A stretch of DNA of 64,000 bases from Planctomycetaceae bacterium (GTDB taxonomy: Bacteria > Planctomycetota > Planctomycetia > Planctomycetales > Planctomycetaceae). Shown here in pieces: positions 38,205 to 46,698 of the stretch. The translations under genes were made by a program, and so were the position numbers. The notes beneath the pieces were generated by a model. It was not told the DNA's origin. It did not search any database and was given only the letters and a program-made list of their open reading frames with translations. Position 1 is the stretch's first letter, and each line of letters begins with the position of its first letter. The DNA lies in assembly GCA_020638955.1 (NCBI GenBank), contig JACKHO010000004.1, forward strand, positions 248,001 through 312,000, read 5' to 3'.

Positions 38205-41156
38205 TCAGTTGACGTACATGAATTCATTCGAGTTGAGCAGCAGCAGACAAAGATCCGCCAGCGCTCTAGTCTCGGGTGAGACATCGGCAGGTTTCTTGTC
38301 CGGCACGTAGTTCTCGAAGACCGGGAGGATTTCCTGATACTCGAAGACCTGACCAGAAAACTCTTCGACAAGTGATCGAGTGATTTCCGTTGGATAGTTC
38401 ACCGGCTGAGCGGGCGTCTGGCGGTGATAGGCAACCATGTCATGGAAGTAACTTGAGAGTCGTTCAACCTCACTATCCGTCACTTCGCGACCACACACGA
38501 CTTCGAATGCACGCTGGATTTGAGCATCGGGACGGTCGTCTTCACGTTGTAGCCTCAACGCGAATGCAATGGAGCGATCTGTCATCTGGTCGCTGTTGAG
38601 CAATGTAAAGACCTGCGGCGTCACGGCTGCTGACTCCCGCACTTCACGGGACTCATTAGGATTGGGTTGGTTGAACAGTTCTGTGAACGGATCGGCCTGT
38701 CCGCGCACGTTGTAGGCATAGATTGTCCGGCAGTTGCGTTCCTCAGGCGTTCGCGATGGCTGATAGGCGGGTGCCAGCGAGAACTGAATCATGCGCGGCT
38801 GCAACGCGACCTCCATGTTGATTTCCGGCATGATGGGGAGTCCTCCATTTCGCTCCTGAAGTTCACCTGTCATCTGCAGAATCCCGTCACGGATCTCTTC
38901 CGCACTGAGACGTCGCTTGGGGAAGTGTGAAAGCAGTCGGTTGTTCGGATCGATCGACTTCCACGTTTCATCTTGAGGAGCAGCTGAGGACCGCTGGTAC
39001 GCTTCGCTCAACATAATCAGGCGATGCAACCGTTTGATCGTCCAACCGTGCTCCACAAAATCAGCCGCGAGGAAATCGAGCAATTCCGGATGCGAGGGCT
39101 TGGCTCCTTTGGCTCCGAAGTTGTTGGCATTCGCCGCGAGTCCAACGCCGAAATGTCCCTGCCAGATGCGGTTGACGATGGAACGCGTGGTGAGCGGATT
39201 GGCCGGACCAGCAATCCAGCGAGCCAGCCCGAGCCGCCGACCATCGACATCCTCGGTCAGCAAGTAAGGATCGTCTGCGCCTGCATCGACGCTGACCGAA
39301 ACGGCACTCAACACGCCCGGCTGCACCACATCTCCTAGAGCGGTCAATGCTCCGCCAGTCAGAATGTGGCACTCTGGGGGAGTGCCCGGTTGCTTGCCAC
39401 GTTTGATTCTGAGCTTACGGGCCCCGTTCCAGGCTAGTTCAAAGTCGGCGGCGTTGAAGACACTTTGGGCCATTGGCTCGTAACGTTCGAGTTGCCGGGT
39501 CCAGATCCATTCATCCTGCTCACGAACCTTGAGTTGACCTTCGTCGACATGATCCAGACCGACCGCTCGCGGAGGCTTCATCTCATCGGGATCATTCTTA
39601 CGAGCATCCTCGTTCTTGTAGGGCAGGTTGTGTTCTTCAAACCACTCCTTGGCGGCCGTCTCGCGTTTCTCAACGAGTTTGTTCTTCTCAGCGACCGCGA
39701 AGTCCAGCATCCGCTGAGCGTGGGCTCGTCCGGTCTCGAACCCGTCCTTGTTTTCGACAGGAAGAAAAGGAGCGGGGCGTTCGGCCATATGCGTAGTCGA
39801 AAACACAGCGTAAATGCGGTAGTAGTCGCGGGTTGGAATCGGATCAAACTTGTGGTCGTGACATTTCACGCATCGCATCGTGGTTGAAAGGAATGTCTGA
39901 CCGGTGACATTCACCAGGTCATCGAGCCACATCTGGCGGGCTTCTTCTTTCTCCACCATGGCATTGTCCCATGGGCCCAGACGCAAAAAACCCGTAGCAA
40001 TAATCCGCTCCGCTTCTTCAGGCGTGTAATCGCCCTCAAGTTGCGTCTTATGGACTGCCGCCTCGGTTCCCTTGCGATCTCGAACCGACTGATCCGCCAG
40101 TTCATCTCCAGCCAACTGTTCAATGATGAATTCGTTGTACGGTTTGTCATTGTTGAAGGCCCGAATGACGTAATCGCGATACCGCCACATGTTGGAGCGT
40201 TCGTAGTCATTGGACATTCCCCCGGTATCGGCGTAGCGCGTGACATCGAGCCAGTGCCGTCCCCAGCGTTCGCCATAGCGGGGACTGGCCAGCAAACGAT
40301 CGATGAGCGATTCCCAAGCGGCGACAGGATCGATTTCAGATGCAGCGACAAACTCGTCAACTTCTTCAGGTGTCGGTGGCAGGCCATGGAGATCAAAGGT
40401 GGCACGGCGGATGAGAGTGCGAGACTGGGCCCGGGGGACTGGTGCAAGTCCGGCTGCTGAAAGGTTGCGATTGACCAAGACATCGATGATGGCAATTGAT
40501 TGACGATTGATGATTGACGATTGTTGATTTTTGAAGTTTGCAGCAGTTACGTCTTCTGCTTTCCCCTCTTCAATCAACAATCGTAAATCGTCACTCGTCA
40601 ATCTCTTAACCGGCTGAAACGCCCACAGATCATCCGGCTGGTAACGACGATTACTCCACTCTGCCGAAGTTCCTCCACTGGTTGCAAATCGTACCCCCTC
40701 ATCGGTGACAGCCTTCTTACTCTCTTCTTCCCGAATACGTGCTTGCGTGTCTTCATCCGGCCACGGTGCCCCCGCCTTGATCCAACGTTCGATGGTGCTG
40801 ATCTGGTCCGACGTCAGGCGATCATTCTCCTTGGGAGGCATTTCCAGGTTCTCCCAACGAATCGCCGACAACAGGGGGCTTTCTCCAGGTCGACCAGGGA
40901 CGACCGCAGCATCACCCGACTCTCCCCCACCCAGCAGGTGATCTCTATCAACGATGCTGTACTCACCTTTTATGTCACTCGGATCACCGCCATGACAACC
41001 GAGACACTTGTCCTTTAGCAGGGGCAAGACCTTCAGCGTGAATTCGCGTTCGGCCGCGTCGTCGCCATTGACGGGGCTTACAGAGATCAACAGCGTAACA
41101 AGCAGGATGACAAGCTGAAGGGGTGACAAGGTGAGGGGGTGAAAGGAGTTGCTCAT
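38205..41156 (-). CDS. PSCyt1/DUF1549/DUF1553 protein carrying a repeat-derived insertion
   Basis: The 983-residue exported protein starts MSNSFHPLTLSPLQLVILLV (signal peptide) at ATG 41156, which overlaps the four-helix-bundle gene stop by four bases (ATGA). The haem motif 'KCLGCHGGDP' is near residue 52, DUF1549 around 220-420 with 'CVKCHDHKFDPIP', DUF1553 from about 640 ('LARWIAGPANPLTTRSIVNR') to 'LCLLLLNSNEFMYVN'. Two oddities are visible. The codons of the signal peptide ('HPLTLSPL') are 8-base repeat units shared with the start of the neighbouring gene. And about 40 residues between 'WAFQPVKR' and 'VLVNRNLSAAG' derive from an AT-rich inverted repeat. Both are described separately. Confidence 0.9.
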   Translation of the reverse strand: MSNSFHPLTLSPLQLVILLVTLLISVSPVNGDDAAEREFTLKVLPLLKDKCLGCHGGDPSDIKGEYSIVDRDHLLGGGESGDAAVVPGRPGESPLLSAIRWENLEMPPKENDRLTSDQISTIERWIKAGAPWPDEDTQARIREEESKKAVTDEGVRFATSGGTSAEWSNRRYQPDDLWAFQPVKRLTSDDLRLLIEEGKAEDVTAANFKNQQSSIINRQSIAIIDVLVNRNLSAAGLAPVPRAQSRTLIRRATFDLHGLPPTPEEVDEFVAASEIDPVAAWESLIDRLLASPRYGERWGRHWLDVTRYADTGGMSNDYERSNMWRYRDYVIRAFNNDKPYNEFIIEQLAGDELADQSVRDRKGTEAAVHKTQLEGDYTPEEAERIIATGFLRLGPWDNAMVEKEEARQMWLDDLVNVTGQTFLSTTMRCVKCHDHKFDPIPTRDYYRIYAVFSTTHMAERPAPFLPVENKDGFETGRAHAQRMLDFAVAEKNKLVEKRETAAKEWFEEHNLPYKNEDARKNDPDEMKPPRAVGLDHVDEGQLKVREQDEWIWTRQLERYEPMAQSVFNAADFELAWNGARKLRIKRGKQPGTPPECHILTGGALTALGDVVQPGVLSAVSVSVDAGADDPYLLTEDVDGRRLGLARWIAGPANPLTTRSIVNRIWQGHFGVGLAANANNFGAKGAKPSHPELLDFLAADFVEHGWTIKRLHRLIMLSEAYQRSSAAPQDETWKSIDPNNRLLSHFPKRRLSAEEIRDGILQMTGELQERNGGLPIMPEINMEVALQPRMIQFSLAPAYQPSRTPEERNCRTIYAYNVRGQADPFTELFNQPNPNESREVRESAAVTPQVFTLLNSDQMTDRSIAFALRLQREDDRPDAQIQRAFEVVCGREVTDSEVERLSSYFHDMVAYHRQTPAQPVNYPTEITRSLVEEFSGQVFEYQEILPVFENYVPDKKPADVSPETRALADLCLLLLNSNEFMYVN
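40491..40604. repeat. AT-rich inverted-repeat insertion inside the PSD1 coding sequence
   Basis: The left arm (about 40494-40531) is built of short units such as GATTGAC and GATTGAT; the right arm (about 40569-40603) contains caatcaacaatcg and cgtcaatc, the reverse complement. The arms enclose about 40 bases. The frame stays open through it, giving residues such as 'NFKNQQSSIINRQSIAIID' absent from typical family members. Confidence 0.7.
41123..41146 (+). repeat. Three 8-base tandem repeats (GTGAnnnG), left of four-helix-bundle gene
   Basis: Units GTGACAAG, GTGAGGGG and GTGAAAGG lie head to tail. They form codons 4-11 of the PSD1 gene read on the other strand. Same unit, opposite orientation, as the array at 41523-41562. 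Confidence 0.8.
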
Positions 41157-41533
41157 TTAATGATCCATGTTTCGGGATGAGTGATCATACCGACGATGGT
41201 GCCAATGATTTCGTCGTATGTCCTGTAAAGTTCCGCTGCGGTGTCGCGCTGGATGTAACCACATTTCACTGCGAATTCGATCCAAACTTGTGTTTCCGCT
41301 GCTTCCGCTTCGCAATCCGACAGTTTGCTGATGAAATGTGCCTGATACCGCCTCTTTCTCCAAGCCTCGGCCAAGTTCGCACACACGCTGCGTGAAGATC
41401 TTCGAATCTGATCCGTCAACGAATACGTTTCTTCCTTGGGAAACTGCTTTGAGAGTTCGAAGAGGGTTGAGGCAGCATCAAATGCCTTTCCATAGACATC
41501 TAATTCCCTGTGCGACTTTATCCTGCTCACCAT
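41153..41533 (-). CDS. Four-helix-bundle protein (23S rRNA intervening-sequence type)
   Basis: The 126-residue protein belongs to the four-helix-bundle family first seen as the protein of 23S rRNA intervening sequences (S23). Typical blocks are 'RELDVYGKAFDAASTLFELS', 'FPKEETYSLTDQIRRSSRSV' and 'CANLAEAWRKRRYQAHFISK', then 'CEAEAAETQVWIEFAVKCGY'. Its molecular role is unknown; relatives include the bAvd accessory proteins of retroelements. It sits inside an operon between FecR and PSD1 where such a gene is not normally expected. Its start codon (ATG 41533) lies within an array of 8-base repeats whose GGTGAGGGGG-like units may serve as its ribosome binding site. Its stop overlaps the PSD1 start. 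Confidence 0.9.
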   Translation of the reverse strand: MVSRIKSHRELDVYGKAFDAASTLFELSKQFPKEETYSLTDQIRRSSRSVCANLAEAWRKRRYQAHFISKLSDCEAEAAETQVWIEFAVKCGYIQRDTAAELYRTYDEIIGTIVGMITHPETWIIK

Positions 41534-41562
41534 GTCACCCCCTCACCATGTCACCTTGTCAC
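41523..41562 (-). repeat. Five 8-base tandem repeats (GTGAnnnG) at the start of the four-helix-bundle gene
   Basis: On the minus strand five perfect-length units occur: GTGACAAG, GTGACATG, GTGAGGGG, GTGACATG, GTGAGCAG. The start codon of the four-helix-bundle gene is inside the fourth unit. Together with the array at 41123-41146 this frames the gene in opposite orientation. Confidence 0.85.
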
Positions 41563-41574
41563 GTCTCCATTTCG

Positions 41575-43218
41575 TCACGGTTGCGATGCCTCATACAACT
41601 CCAAAATCTCTTCAGCCGAGAGGGGAGCAGAGAACAGCAGAAACTCGTCCATGCTGCCATTGAGATTGCGGATCGCAAATCGCGGCTGATTTCTTTCAGG
41701 GAGTCCCCAGTTACAGAGCGATGCCTCGCCGATGCGAATGTTGGTCACCAGGTATTCTTCCGGAATTGCTTCCTGACTGAGCACATCCCCGTTGAGGTAG
41801 TGAGTAACCTGACGGTTGGTTCCGTCATAGACAGTCGCAATCATCAGCCAGCGACCACTGAGTGACGAATCCCAGAACGGGGGTGAGAAAAAGATATGCT
41901 TGTCCTTTTCACCCTTGGTGGCATCCCAGACATCGTTCTTCTTGACGGAGAAGAAGAGACGGCCATCGTCCATGATCTGCCAGTGCGGCTCTCCCTGCTC
42001 GTGTCCGTCGGTCAGGAACAGCGAGTTGTACCAGCGGTCGAGGCTATTGATTCGCACCCAGCAGATCAGAGTGAGATTCTGATGCTCGCCCGGAACCTGC
42101 AAACGTACGCGACTCCCCGCAGGACTGAAATCCAGGGCGCTGGCAGATTCACCCCAGCGGTTCTGCGCACCGGTGGCGGCCACGACAGCCCCTTCACTGG
42201 CACGCTCCCCACCGTGAGATGCGAGATTTGGAAGCCGACGTTCTGCCACAGCTTCAGACATCTGTTGATAGTGCGCGATCAGACGAGCATCATGAGCAAG
42301 TTGCTGACTTTTCTCGTTCCACTCGTCACGACGAGACGACTGTTGATCGCGGATGCGGCGCTCCAAGTCCAGGGATCCTACAAACGTCTTGGAATCGGCC
42401 GTGAACTTCGTCTGGCCTTGAGTGTCGGACCGGGTTGCTTCTCCCTGTTTTAGCAACTGCGCGGGAAGTCCCGTTGGATGCCATTCGACTTCACCATCAA
42501 GAACATGCACCTCGGACTCATCGGCAGAAACGTTGACGGCAAACTCGGTCCCGAGATCAACGACTTCACCAGCATTGGTCAACAAACGAAATCCCTGAGC
42601 AGGCTCCGGCACTCGGGCACGGACTTTCCCACTCGCCACGGAGACCTCCATCGGCGAGAGAATCGAGAATTGGGCTTCACCTTCAACAACCAGCGTCACA
42701 CCGCTGAATAATTCAAACTGGGCCAAACCACTCTCGAGGCGCACTTCACCAGGTGGAACGATTCCGCCAGTCGAAAGCACGCTGCCTCCCCAGACCGCAT
42801 CGGCCTGACCAGAGAGAATTGCGAAGCCGGATGATTGCTGTTCCTTGTCAGATGAGATTGTGCCGGGCTCATGGGGCGCAGATTCCTGGGCCAAGGTGGG
42901 GCCATTCGGTGCGATTTGCCACTGCCATTGCCAGGCAATGACTAATAGAAGACTCGCGCACACTGCAGCCAGGGCTGCAAAGGCCAATCGCCAGTGGCGA
43001 CTCGGCAGATCGGAAGTCGCGAGGTTCAGGTCACTGGCTTGCTCGCGTTGAGTCGCCGCTTCGGCTTCCAGCAATGTGGAAAGGAAAACGCGATCGTAGT
43101 ACTCACGGCGAGCGACTGGATCGACCGACAGCTCTGCTTCCAGCCGCAGAAAGTCGGCCTCGGAGATGGTTCCCTCCAGAGCATCGTCAATCAAGGATCG
43201 GAGTTCCTCGAAAGTCAT
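41575..43218 (-). CDS. FecR-type anti-sigma regulator with C-terminal LamG-like domain
   Basis: The ATG at 43218 (MTFEELRSLIDDALEGTISE) overlaps the sigma-factor stop by four bases. The 547-residue protein has a cytoplasmic anti-sigma-like N-terminus (residues 1-80), one membrane segment near 85-105 ('AFAALAAVCASLLLVIAWQW'), and a FecR domain ('VLSTGGIVPPGEVRLESGLA', 'GVTLVVEGEAQFSILSPMEV', 'EVVDLGTEFAVNVS', about 155-260). From about 370 a LamG/concanavalin fold follows ('LTLICWVRINSLDRWYNSLF'), able to bind a carbohydrate outside the cytoplasm. It probably holds the ECF sigma factor inactive until a glycan is sensed. Sensing by the LamG part is an inference. Confidence 0.88.
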   Translation of the reverse strand: MTFEELRSLIDDALEGTISEADFLRLEAELSVDPVARREYYDRVFLSTLLEAEAATQREQASDLNLATSDLPSRHWRLAFAALAAVCASLLLVIAWQWQWQIAPNGPTLAQESAPHEPGTISSDKEQQSSGFAILSGQADAVWGGSVLSTGGIVPPGEVRLESGLAQFELFSGVTLVVEGEAQFSILSPMEVSVASGKVRARVPEPAQGFRLLTNAGEVVDLGTEFAVNVSADESEVHVLDGEVEWHPTGLPAQLLKQGEATRSDTQGQTKFTADSKTFVGSLDLERRIRDQQSSRRDEWNEKSQQLAHDARLIAHYQQMSEAVAERRLPNLASHGGERASEGAVVAATGAQNRWGESASALDFSPAGSRVRLQVPGEHQNLTLICWVRINSLDRWYNSLFLTDGHEQGEPHWQIMDDGRLFFSVKKNDVWDATKGEKDKHIFFSPPFWDSSLSGRWLMIATVYDGTNRQVTHYLNGDVLSQEAIPEEYLVTNIRIGEASLCNWGLPERNQPRFAIRNLNGSMDEFLLFSAPLSAEEILELYEASQP

Positions 43219-43757
43219 GGCGTGGCCTCCTGTGTTCCCAGACGCTGCTGCATACAAGTCAACAGGGCCGACCTCAGGCGATGCAACGTGACTTTCAGTC
43301 CGCCCAGACTTCTTCCGACCGCCTCAGCAAACTCAATCAGGGGGCCGTGACTGGAATACCGGTGCAGCAGCAATTGTCGGTCCTGCGTCCTCAACTTGCC
43401 CATGCACTCGCGTAACGCTAGATGCCGCTCCTGAAGATCCAGATTCGCTTCAGCCAGCTCGGACTCAATCAGCTTTTCCAACTCGCCACTGAAGACCAAT
43501 CGTGCATCGCGGGCCTGTGTCTTTCTGTAATTCAGCACTTCAAACCGCGCGATGCTGAATGCCCAGGCTTTGAAATTCGTTCCCAGTTCGAAGTCAGACC
43601 GCTTCTCCCAAATCTTCGTATTGGCCTGTTGGGTCACATCACCCGCAGCCAAATCGCCAGGCAGAAGTGAGCGGACATACAACTGCAATGCCAGTTGATG
43701 CTCGGTCAACTGGGCCACGAAGGCTGCTTCAAAACTGCTTTGGCTCGAGTTCGACAT
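43215..43757 (-). CDS. ECF-type RNA polymerase sigma factor
   Basis: The ATG at 43757 (MSNSSQSSFEAAFVAQLTEH) gives a 180-residue protein; in-frame codons further upstream would add an unrelated hydrophobic stretch. Region 2 is seen as 'LQLYVRSLLPGDLAAGDVTQ' and 'FKAWAFSIARFEVLNYRKTQ', the DNA-melting and -10 recognition part. Region 4 is 'LRTQDRQLLLHRYSSHGPLI' and 'GGLKVTLHRLRSALLTCMQQ', a helix-turn-helix for the -35 element. It is typical of planctomycete ECF factors paired with FecR/LamG proteins. It heads the minus-strand block that runs to the sulfatases, so it likely controls them. Its target promoter sequence is not evident. Confidence 0.92.
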   Translation of the reverse strand: MSNSSQSSFEAAFVAQLTEHQLALQLYVRSLLPGDLAAGDVTQQANTKIWEKRSDFELGTNFKAWAFSIARFEVLNYRKTQARDARLVFSGELEKLIESELAEANLDLQERHLALRECMGKLRTQDRQLLLHRYSSHGPLIEFAEAVGRSLGGLKVTLHRLRSALLTCMQQRLGTQEATP

Positions 43758-44085
43758 GACTGCAAATGCCAAAAAGACTGAAAGGGTTAACAATGAAATT
43801 AGAAGATTGAAGCCTGTTTGACACAAGTCGTTTGCAGGACGGCTGTTGGGAAGCCACGTTTTCCGGAGAATTCCATTTGCGGATCCAGTGTTTCGAGCCG
43901 ATGGGCAAGGGGGCCACATGTCCGTGTTTCTTCAGCCAGAGTCTGGAGGGCCTTTGGTCTTTGTGATTTGGAGGGGACTAGAAAGCCTTCAAACACCCTC
44001 ACAGAGCCTACAGAGAAAGCCCTGCACCAGATTAACTCCCGCACAGGGCTTGACTTGCAGACGTCTTGATTCGAGTTGAGGCGAA
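43758..44085. other. Intergenic stretch upstream of the ECF sigma gene
   Basis: 328 bases lie between the sigma-factor gene and the glycosyltransferase stop. They should hold the promoter of the locus, but no clear -35/-10 pair was recognised. An inverted repeat AAGCCCTG...CAGGGCTT spans 44017-44051 with a 19-base loop, possibly a terminator of the glycosyltransferase gene. Confidence 0.5.
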
Positions 44086-46101
44086 TCAGTTTTTCAAAAG
44101 GCGATGGTCCAACACTCCTATATCGATCGCCTCGCGGCCCACCCGGCGAGTCTGCTCACATAGGATTGCGGACAGCGAACCAGCGGAACACAAGAGCAGA
44201 TCCCATTCGGCAACGAAGAATTCGCCGCTGACTCGCCTCCATGTATACAGTTTTGGCATTGACTTGTCCGGGCATGATTGAGTTGCTGCAACCGACCATG
44301 TGATTTCGTCGCCGCCCGTTCCCTTCACGAACTCCATATCCATCAACCGTTTCGCCAGTTCGTCAGCGTGACCACCAACAATTGCTATTCGTTTGCCTTC
44401 GAGCAGCGGCCACCAGAGTCCCTTGTCCAGCAGCTTGTAAACCACGTTACAGTCGACTTTTCGTTTACGGCTGCGTGCGTAGCCGAATCCTTCTGGATCG
44501 ATCGTCACACCGTGAGCGGTGAGGGCAGCGTTAGTAAACCGCTCGGCGGTGTCCCAGTTGTACTGGACGAGCCAATGCGGGGCGCTGCGACAGGCTTGGT
44601 CAAACAGTGGCCAGAGTTCGTCGCGGTCTTCAGGATGCAACCCGCTGGTTCCCGCAAGTTTGTCGAGCCAGCGCCGATCAACGTCCGGCAACTTCGCCAG
44701 TGCGTCGTAACACCACCAAGCCGCATCGCCATCCGACAGGCCCCAGATCGCGGCGGGTTCCGGACCGTTGAGCGTGTCCACGATCCACTGGCAGGCTTCG
44801 CGTCCGGTCAGGAACCCGGCCCGGTAATCACTGAGGTCAGCTGTTTCCCACGACTCCGGCCAATGATCCCACGTCATAATCGGTCGCGTGTCGTTTTCGA
44901 GGTGCCCGCATTCGACGTCCCAGCAGAGCTTCACCTTGAGATTCGCAGTCTTCAGACGCTCATAGAACGCGGGATCGAAATCCACATATGGCGGTTGCCG
45001 GCAGGTGAACAGAGCTTCCCGCAGCACGTCGATCCGAAACAGCGTGCAGCCGAGTCCGTTTCCTTCGATCGTTTCCACGTCGTCACCGCGTTCACGGATG
45101 ATGTCTCGGCCCGAGCGCCATGCGACGTAGCCATCATGAAATCGCGACCGGTACGGACCGGCGACCGTCGCGGTGTGCTCATCGAACCCGCGCAGCAACA
45201 ATTCGGCCGCGTTGTTCGGCGGGATGACATCATCCTCGATCACCCACACGAACTCGCCGGTCGCTTCGCGTGCCAGCCGGTTGTAGATACGAGCGGCCGC
45301 CAGCCGAACCTTGTCACCGACGCCCTCGGCCCGCCGATCCTGATCGGCGAGTCCCGGTTCCGCCACCGCCTCAGTAAAGTAACGGACGTCCCGATAATCG
45401 CATTCCGCGATCCAGCGCCGCACGCGTCGTCCGAACCGGGCATCCTGGCTCGTATCCATCAGCACCAGTCGCACCTGGTGGTGAGGCCACGTCTGTTGAT
45501 CGAGAAACTGTCGGAACCGGGGCCAGACGGCCGTGCGTCCTGACAACGCAATGAACAAGGTGATCGTTTCGTGTCGCAGGCCTCGACGTTCAAAGTAGGT
45601 GTTGCCGGCCCATGCCTTGGCCAGCGATCGGCCTTCTTCATGGCGACGGTAGCGATAAACGGCCGGTTGCTTCTTCGCCTTCCAGCCCTGACGCAGGACC
45701 GCCAGCCAGAGCAACCAGTCTTCGTGTTCGGTCTTGGGATCAGCGGGAATGGAAAACGCCAGCGACAGATCGAGGGCTTCCCGGCGCACCAGCGAGGCGC
45801 AGTGGATCACATTGCGTTTGGTCATTTCCGCCAGTGACACATCGACCGGCATATCGGACGTTACGTTCTCGCGACCGAACCGGTCCATGTCGGAATAGAC
45901 GACGCCGATGTCGTACCGGTCGAAACTCTGCATCCCGGACCTCAGATAGTCCGGACTCAGAAAATCGTCCGCATCCAGAAAGCAGACATCTTCCCGAAGC
46001 ACAGCTTTGGCGTGAGTTGTGTGCAGAGGAACACACGGTACGCGTTTGGTAACGAGCAGGTTACGACAACCTCGATGGAGCGTTTTCGCAGAGCGGTTCA
46101 C
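44086..46101 (-). CDS. Multi-domain glycosyltransferase, truncated at its 5' end
   Basis: The reading frame covers 671 residues, but recognisable homology starts only at about residue 37 with 'DVCFLDADDFLSPDYLRSGM', the middle of a GT2-type GT-A domain (DxD region). The N-terminal nucleotide-binding strands, about 80 residues, are missing and replaced by unrelated sequence. A second glycosyltransferase-like domain starts near 177 ('HETITLFIALSGRTAVWPRF', 'GEFVWVIEDDVIPPNNAAEL'). The C-terminal 220 residues look like a GT-D fold: 'LSDGDAAWWCYDALAKLPDV', 'KRIAIVGGHADELAKRLMD', ending 'AIDIGVLDHRLLKN'. The truncation lies at the left edge of the genomic island, so insertion or deletion there probably removed the gene start. 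Whether the remaining domains are expressed is doubtful. The GTG at 46101 is only the most upstream possible start. Confidence 0.7.
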   Translation of the reverse strand: MNRSAKTLHRGCRNLLVTKRVPCVPLHTTHAKAVLREDVCFLDADDFLSPDYLRSGMQSFDRYDIGVVYSDMDRFGRENVTSDMPVDVSLAEMTKRNVIHCASLVRREALDLSLAFSIPADPKTEHEDWLLWLAVLRQGWKAKKQPAVYRYRRHEEGRSLAKAWAGNTYFERRGLRHETITLFIALSGRTAVWPRFRQFLDQQTWPHHQVRLVLMDTSQDARFGRRVRRWIAECDYRDVRYFTEAVAEPGLADQDRRAEGVGDKVRLAAARIYNRLAREATGEFVWVIEDDVIPPNNAAELLLRGFDEHTATVAGPYRSRFHDGYVAWRSGRDIIRERGDDVETIEGNGLGCTLFRIDVLREALFTCRQPPYVDFDPAFYERLKTANLKVKLCWDVECGHLENDTRPIMTWDHWPESWETADLSDYRAGFLTGREACQWIVDTLNGPEPAAIWGLSDGDAAWWCYDALAKLPDVDRRWLDKLAGTSGLHPEDRDELWPLFDQACRSAPHWLVQYNWDTAERFTNAALTAHGVTIDPEGFGYARSRKRKVDCNVVYKLLDKGLWWPLLEGKRIAIVGGHADELAKRLMDMEFVKGTGGDEITWSVAATQSCPDKSMPKLYTWRRVSGEFFVAEWDLLLCSAGSLSAILCEQTRRVGREAIDIGVLDHRLLKN

Positions 46102-46112
46102 GGGGAACCGCT
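46092..46112. repeat. GGTTC/GAACC palindrome at the left island edge
   Basis: AGCGGTTC and GAACCGCT flank a five-base loop. A very similar palindrome occurs at 47446-47464, and a related one at 46997-47017. Confidence 0.6.
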
Positions 46113-46434
46113 GGTGTGTTTCGGTGATTCCAACTCGTTGCTCAGCGCCACTGATTTCCGAAATCCTTCACAAACTTTGGAAAACATGCGTCAGTAAACA
46201 CCGCCACCTTCGTCATGTTTGTGAGAGGGAAACGCATTCCCACTCACCCGCTGTGACCACCACAAATTCGAAACTCACCGGGTCACGAAACAGCGACACC
46301 TGAGTTCTGAATGTAGGCGACGAATCAGCGTTGCCATTCCTGCCGAGTGCCATGTCGGCACTTTCACTCACACCATTTTCTGCGCTCACGGTACGCGCCG
46401 GGAGTGCATACCACTCTCAACATGGAGACGGCAA
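46102..46434. other. Gene-free stretch between truncated glycosyltransferase and zinc-ribbon operon
   Basis: 333 bases without a credible gene. It should contain the island edge and the promoter of the following operon. An imperfect hairpin (AGTGCC...GGCACT) lies near 46348-46363. No attachment-site repeat could be identified by eye. Confidence 0.5.
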
Positions 46435-46698
46435 GTGACCATCACACCAGATGACCTATGTGATAACTCTGTCAAAGTTCTTTCCTCAGAGGGGACAGAA
46501 TGGTCCGTCGGCGTGGCATCCACGCCGACGCCACAACCGTACCAGGATCTTCGGGCACGACGTATTATCTGTCCCCACTGCGGCAACAAAGGCTGGAGGA
46601 AGTTGCGACTGATTGGTCGACGAGTGCGATGCCCGCACTGCAAAGACACGTTCCGCGTTCAGCAGCCCAAGCAATCCGGCGAGCGAGGCCTCTCATGA
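46435..46698 (+). CDS. Small zinc-ribbon protein
   Basis: This 87-residue protein starts at GTG 46435, with GGAG about 9 bases upstream. Its C-terminal half is a zinc ribbon: 'ICPHCGNKGWRKLRLIGRRV' and 'RCPHCKDTFRV', four cysteines in two CPxC knuckles 22 residues apart. The N-terminal half is polar and unstructured. It probably binds nucleic acid or a partner protein. Its stop overlaps the next start (ATGA at 46695), marking the start of a tight operon in which two other proteins end in a similar zinc ribbon. Confidence 0.75.
   Translation: MTITPDDLCDNSVKVLSSEGTEWSVGVASTPTPQPYQDLRARRIICPHCGNKGWRKLRLIGRRVRCPHCKDTFRVQQPKQSGERGLS

Noticed and set aside
44278..45543. 421-codon plus-strand frame opposite the glycosyltransferase
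   Set aside because: No family features, while the minus strand shows clear glycosyltransferase motifs.
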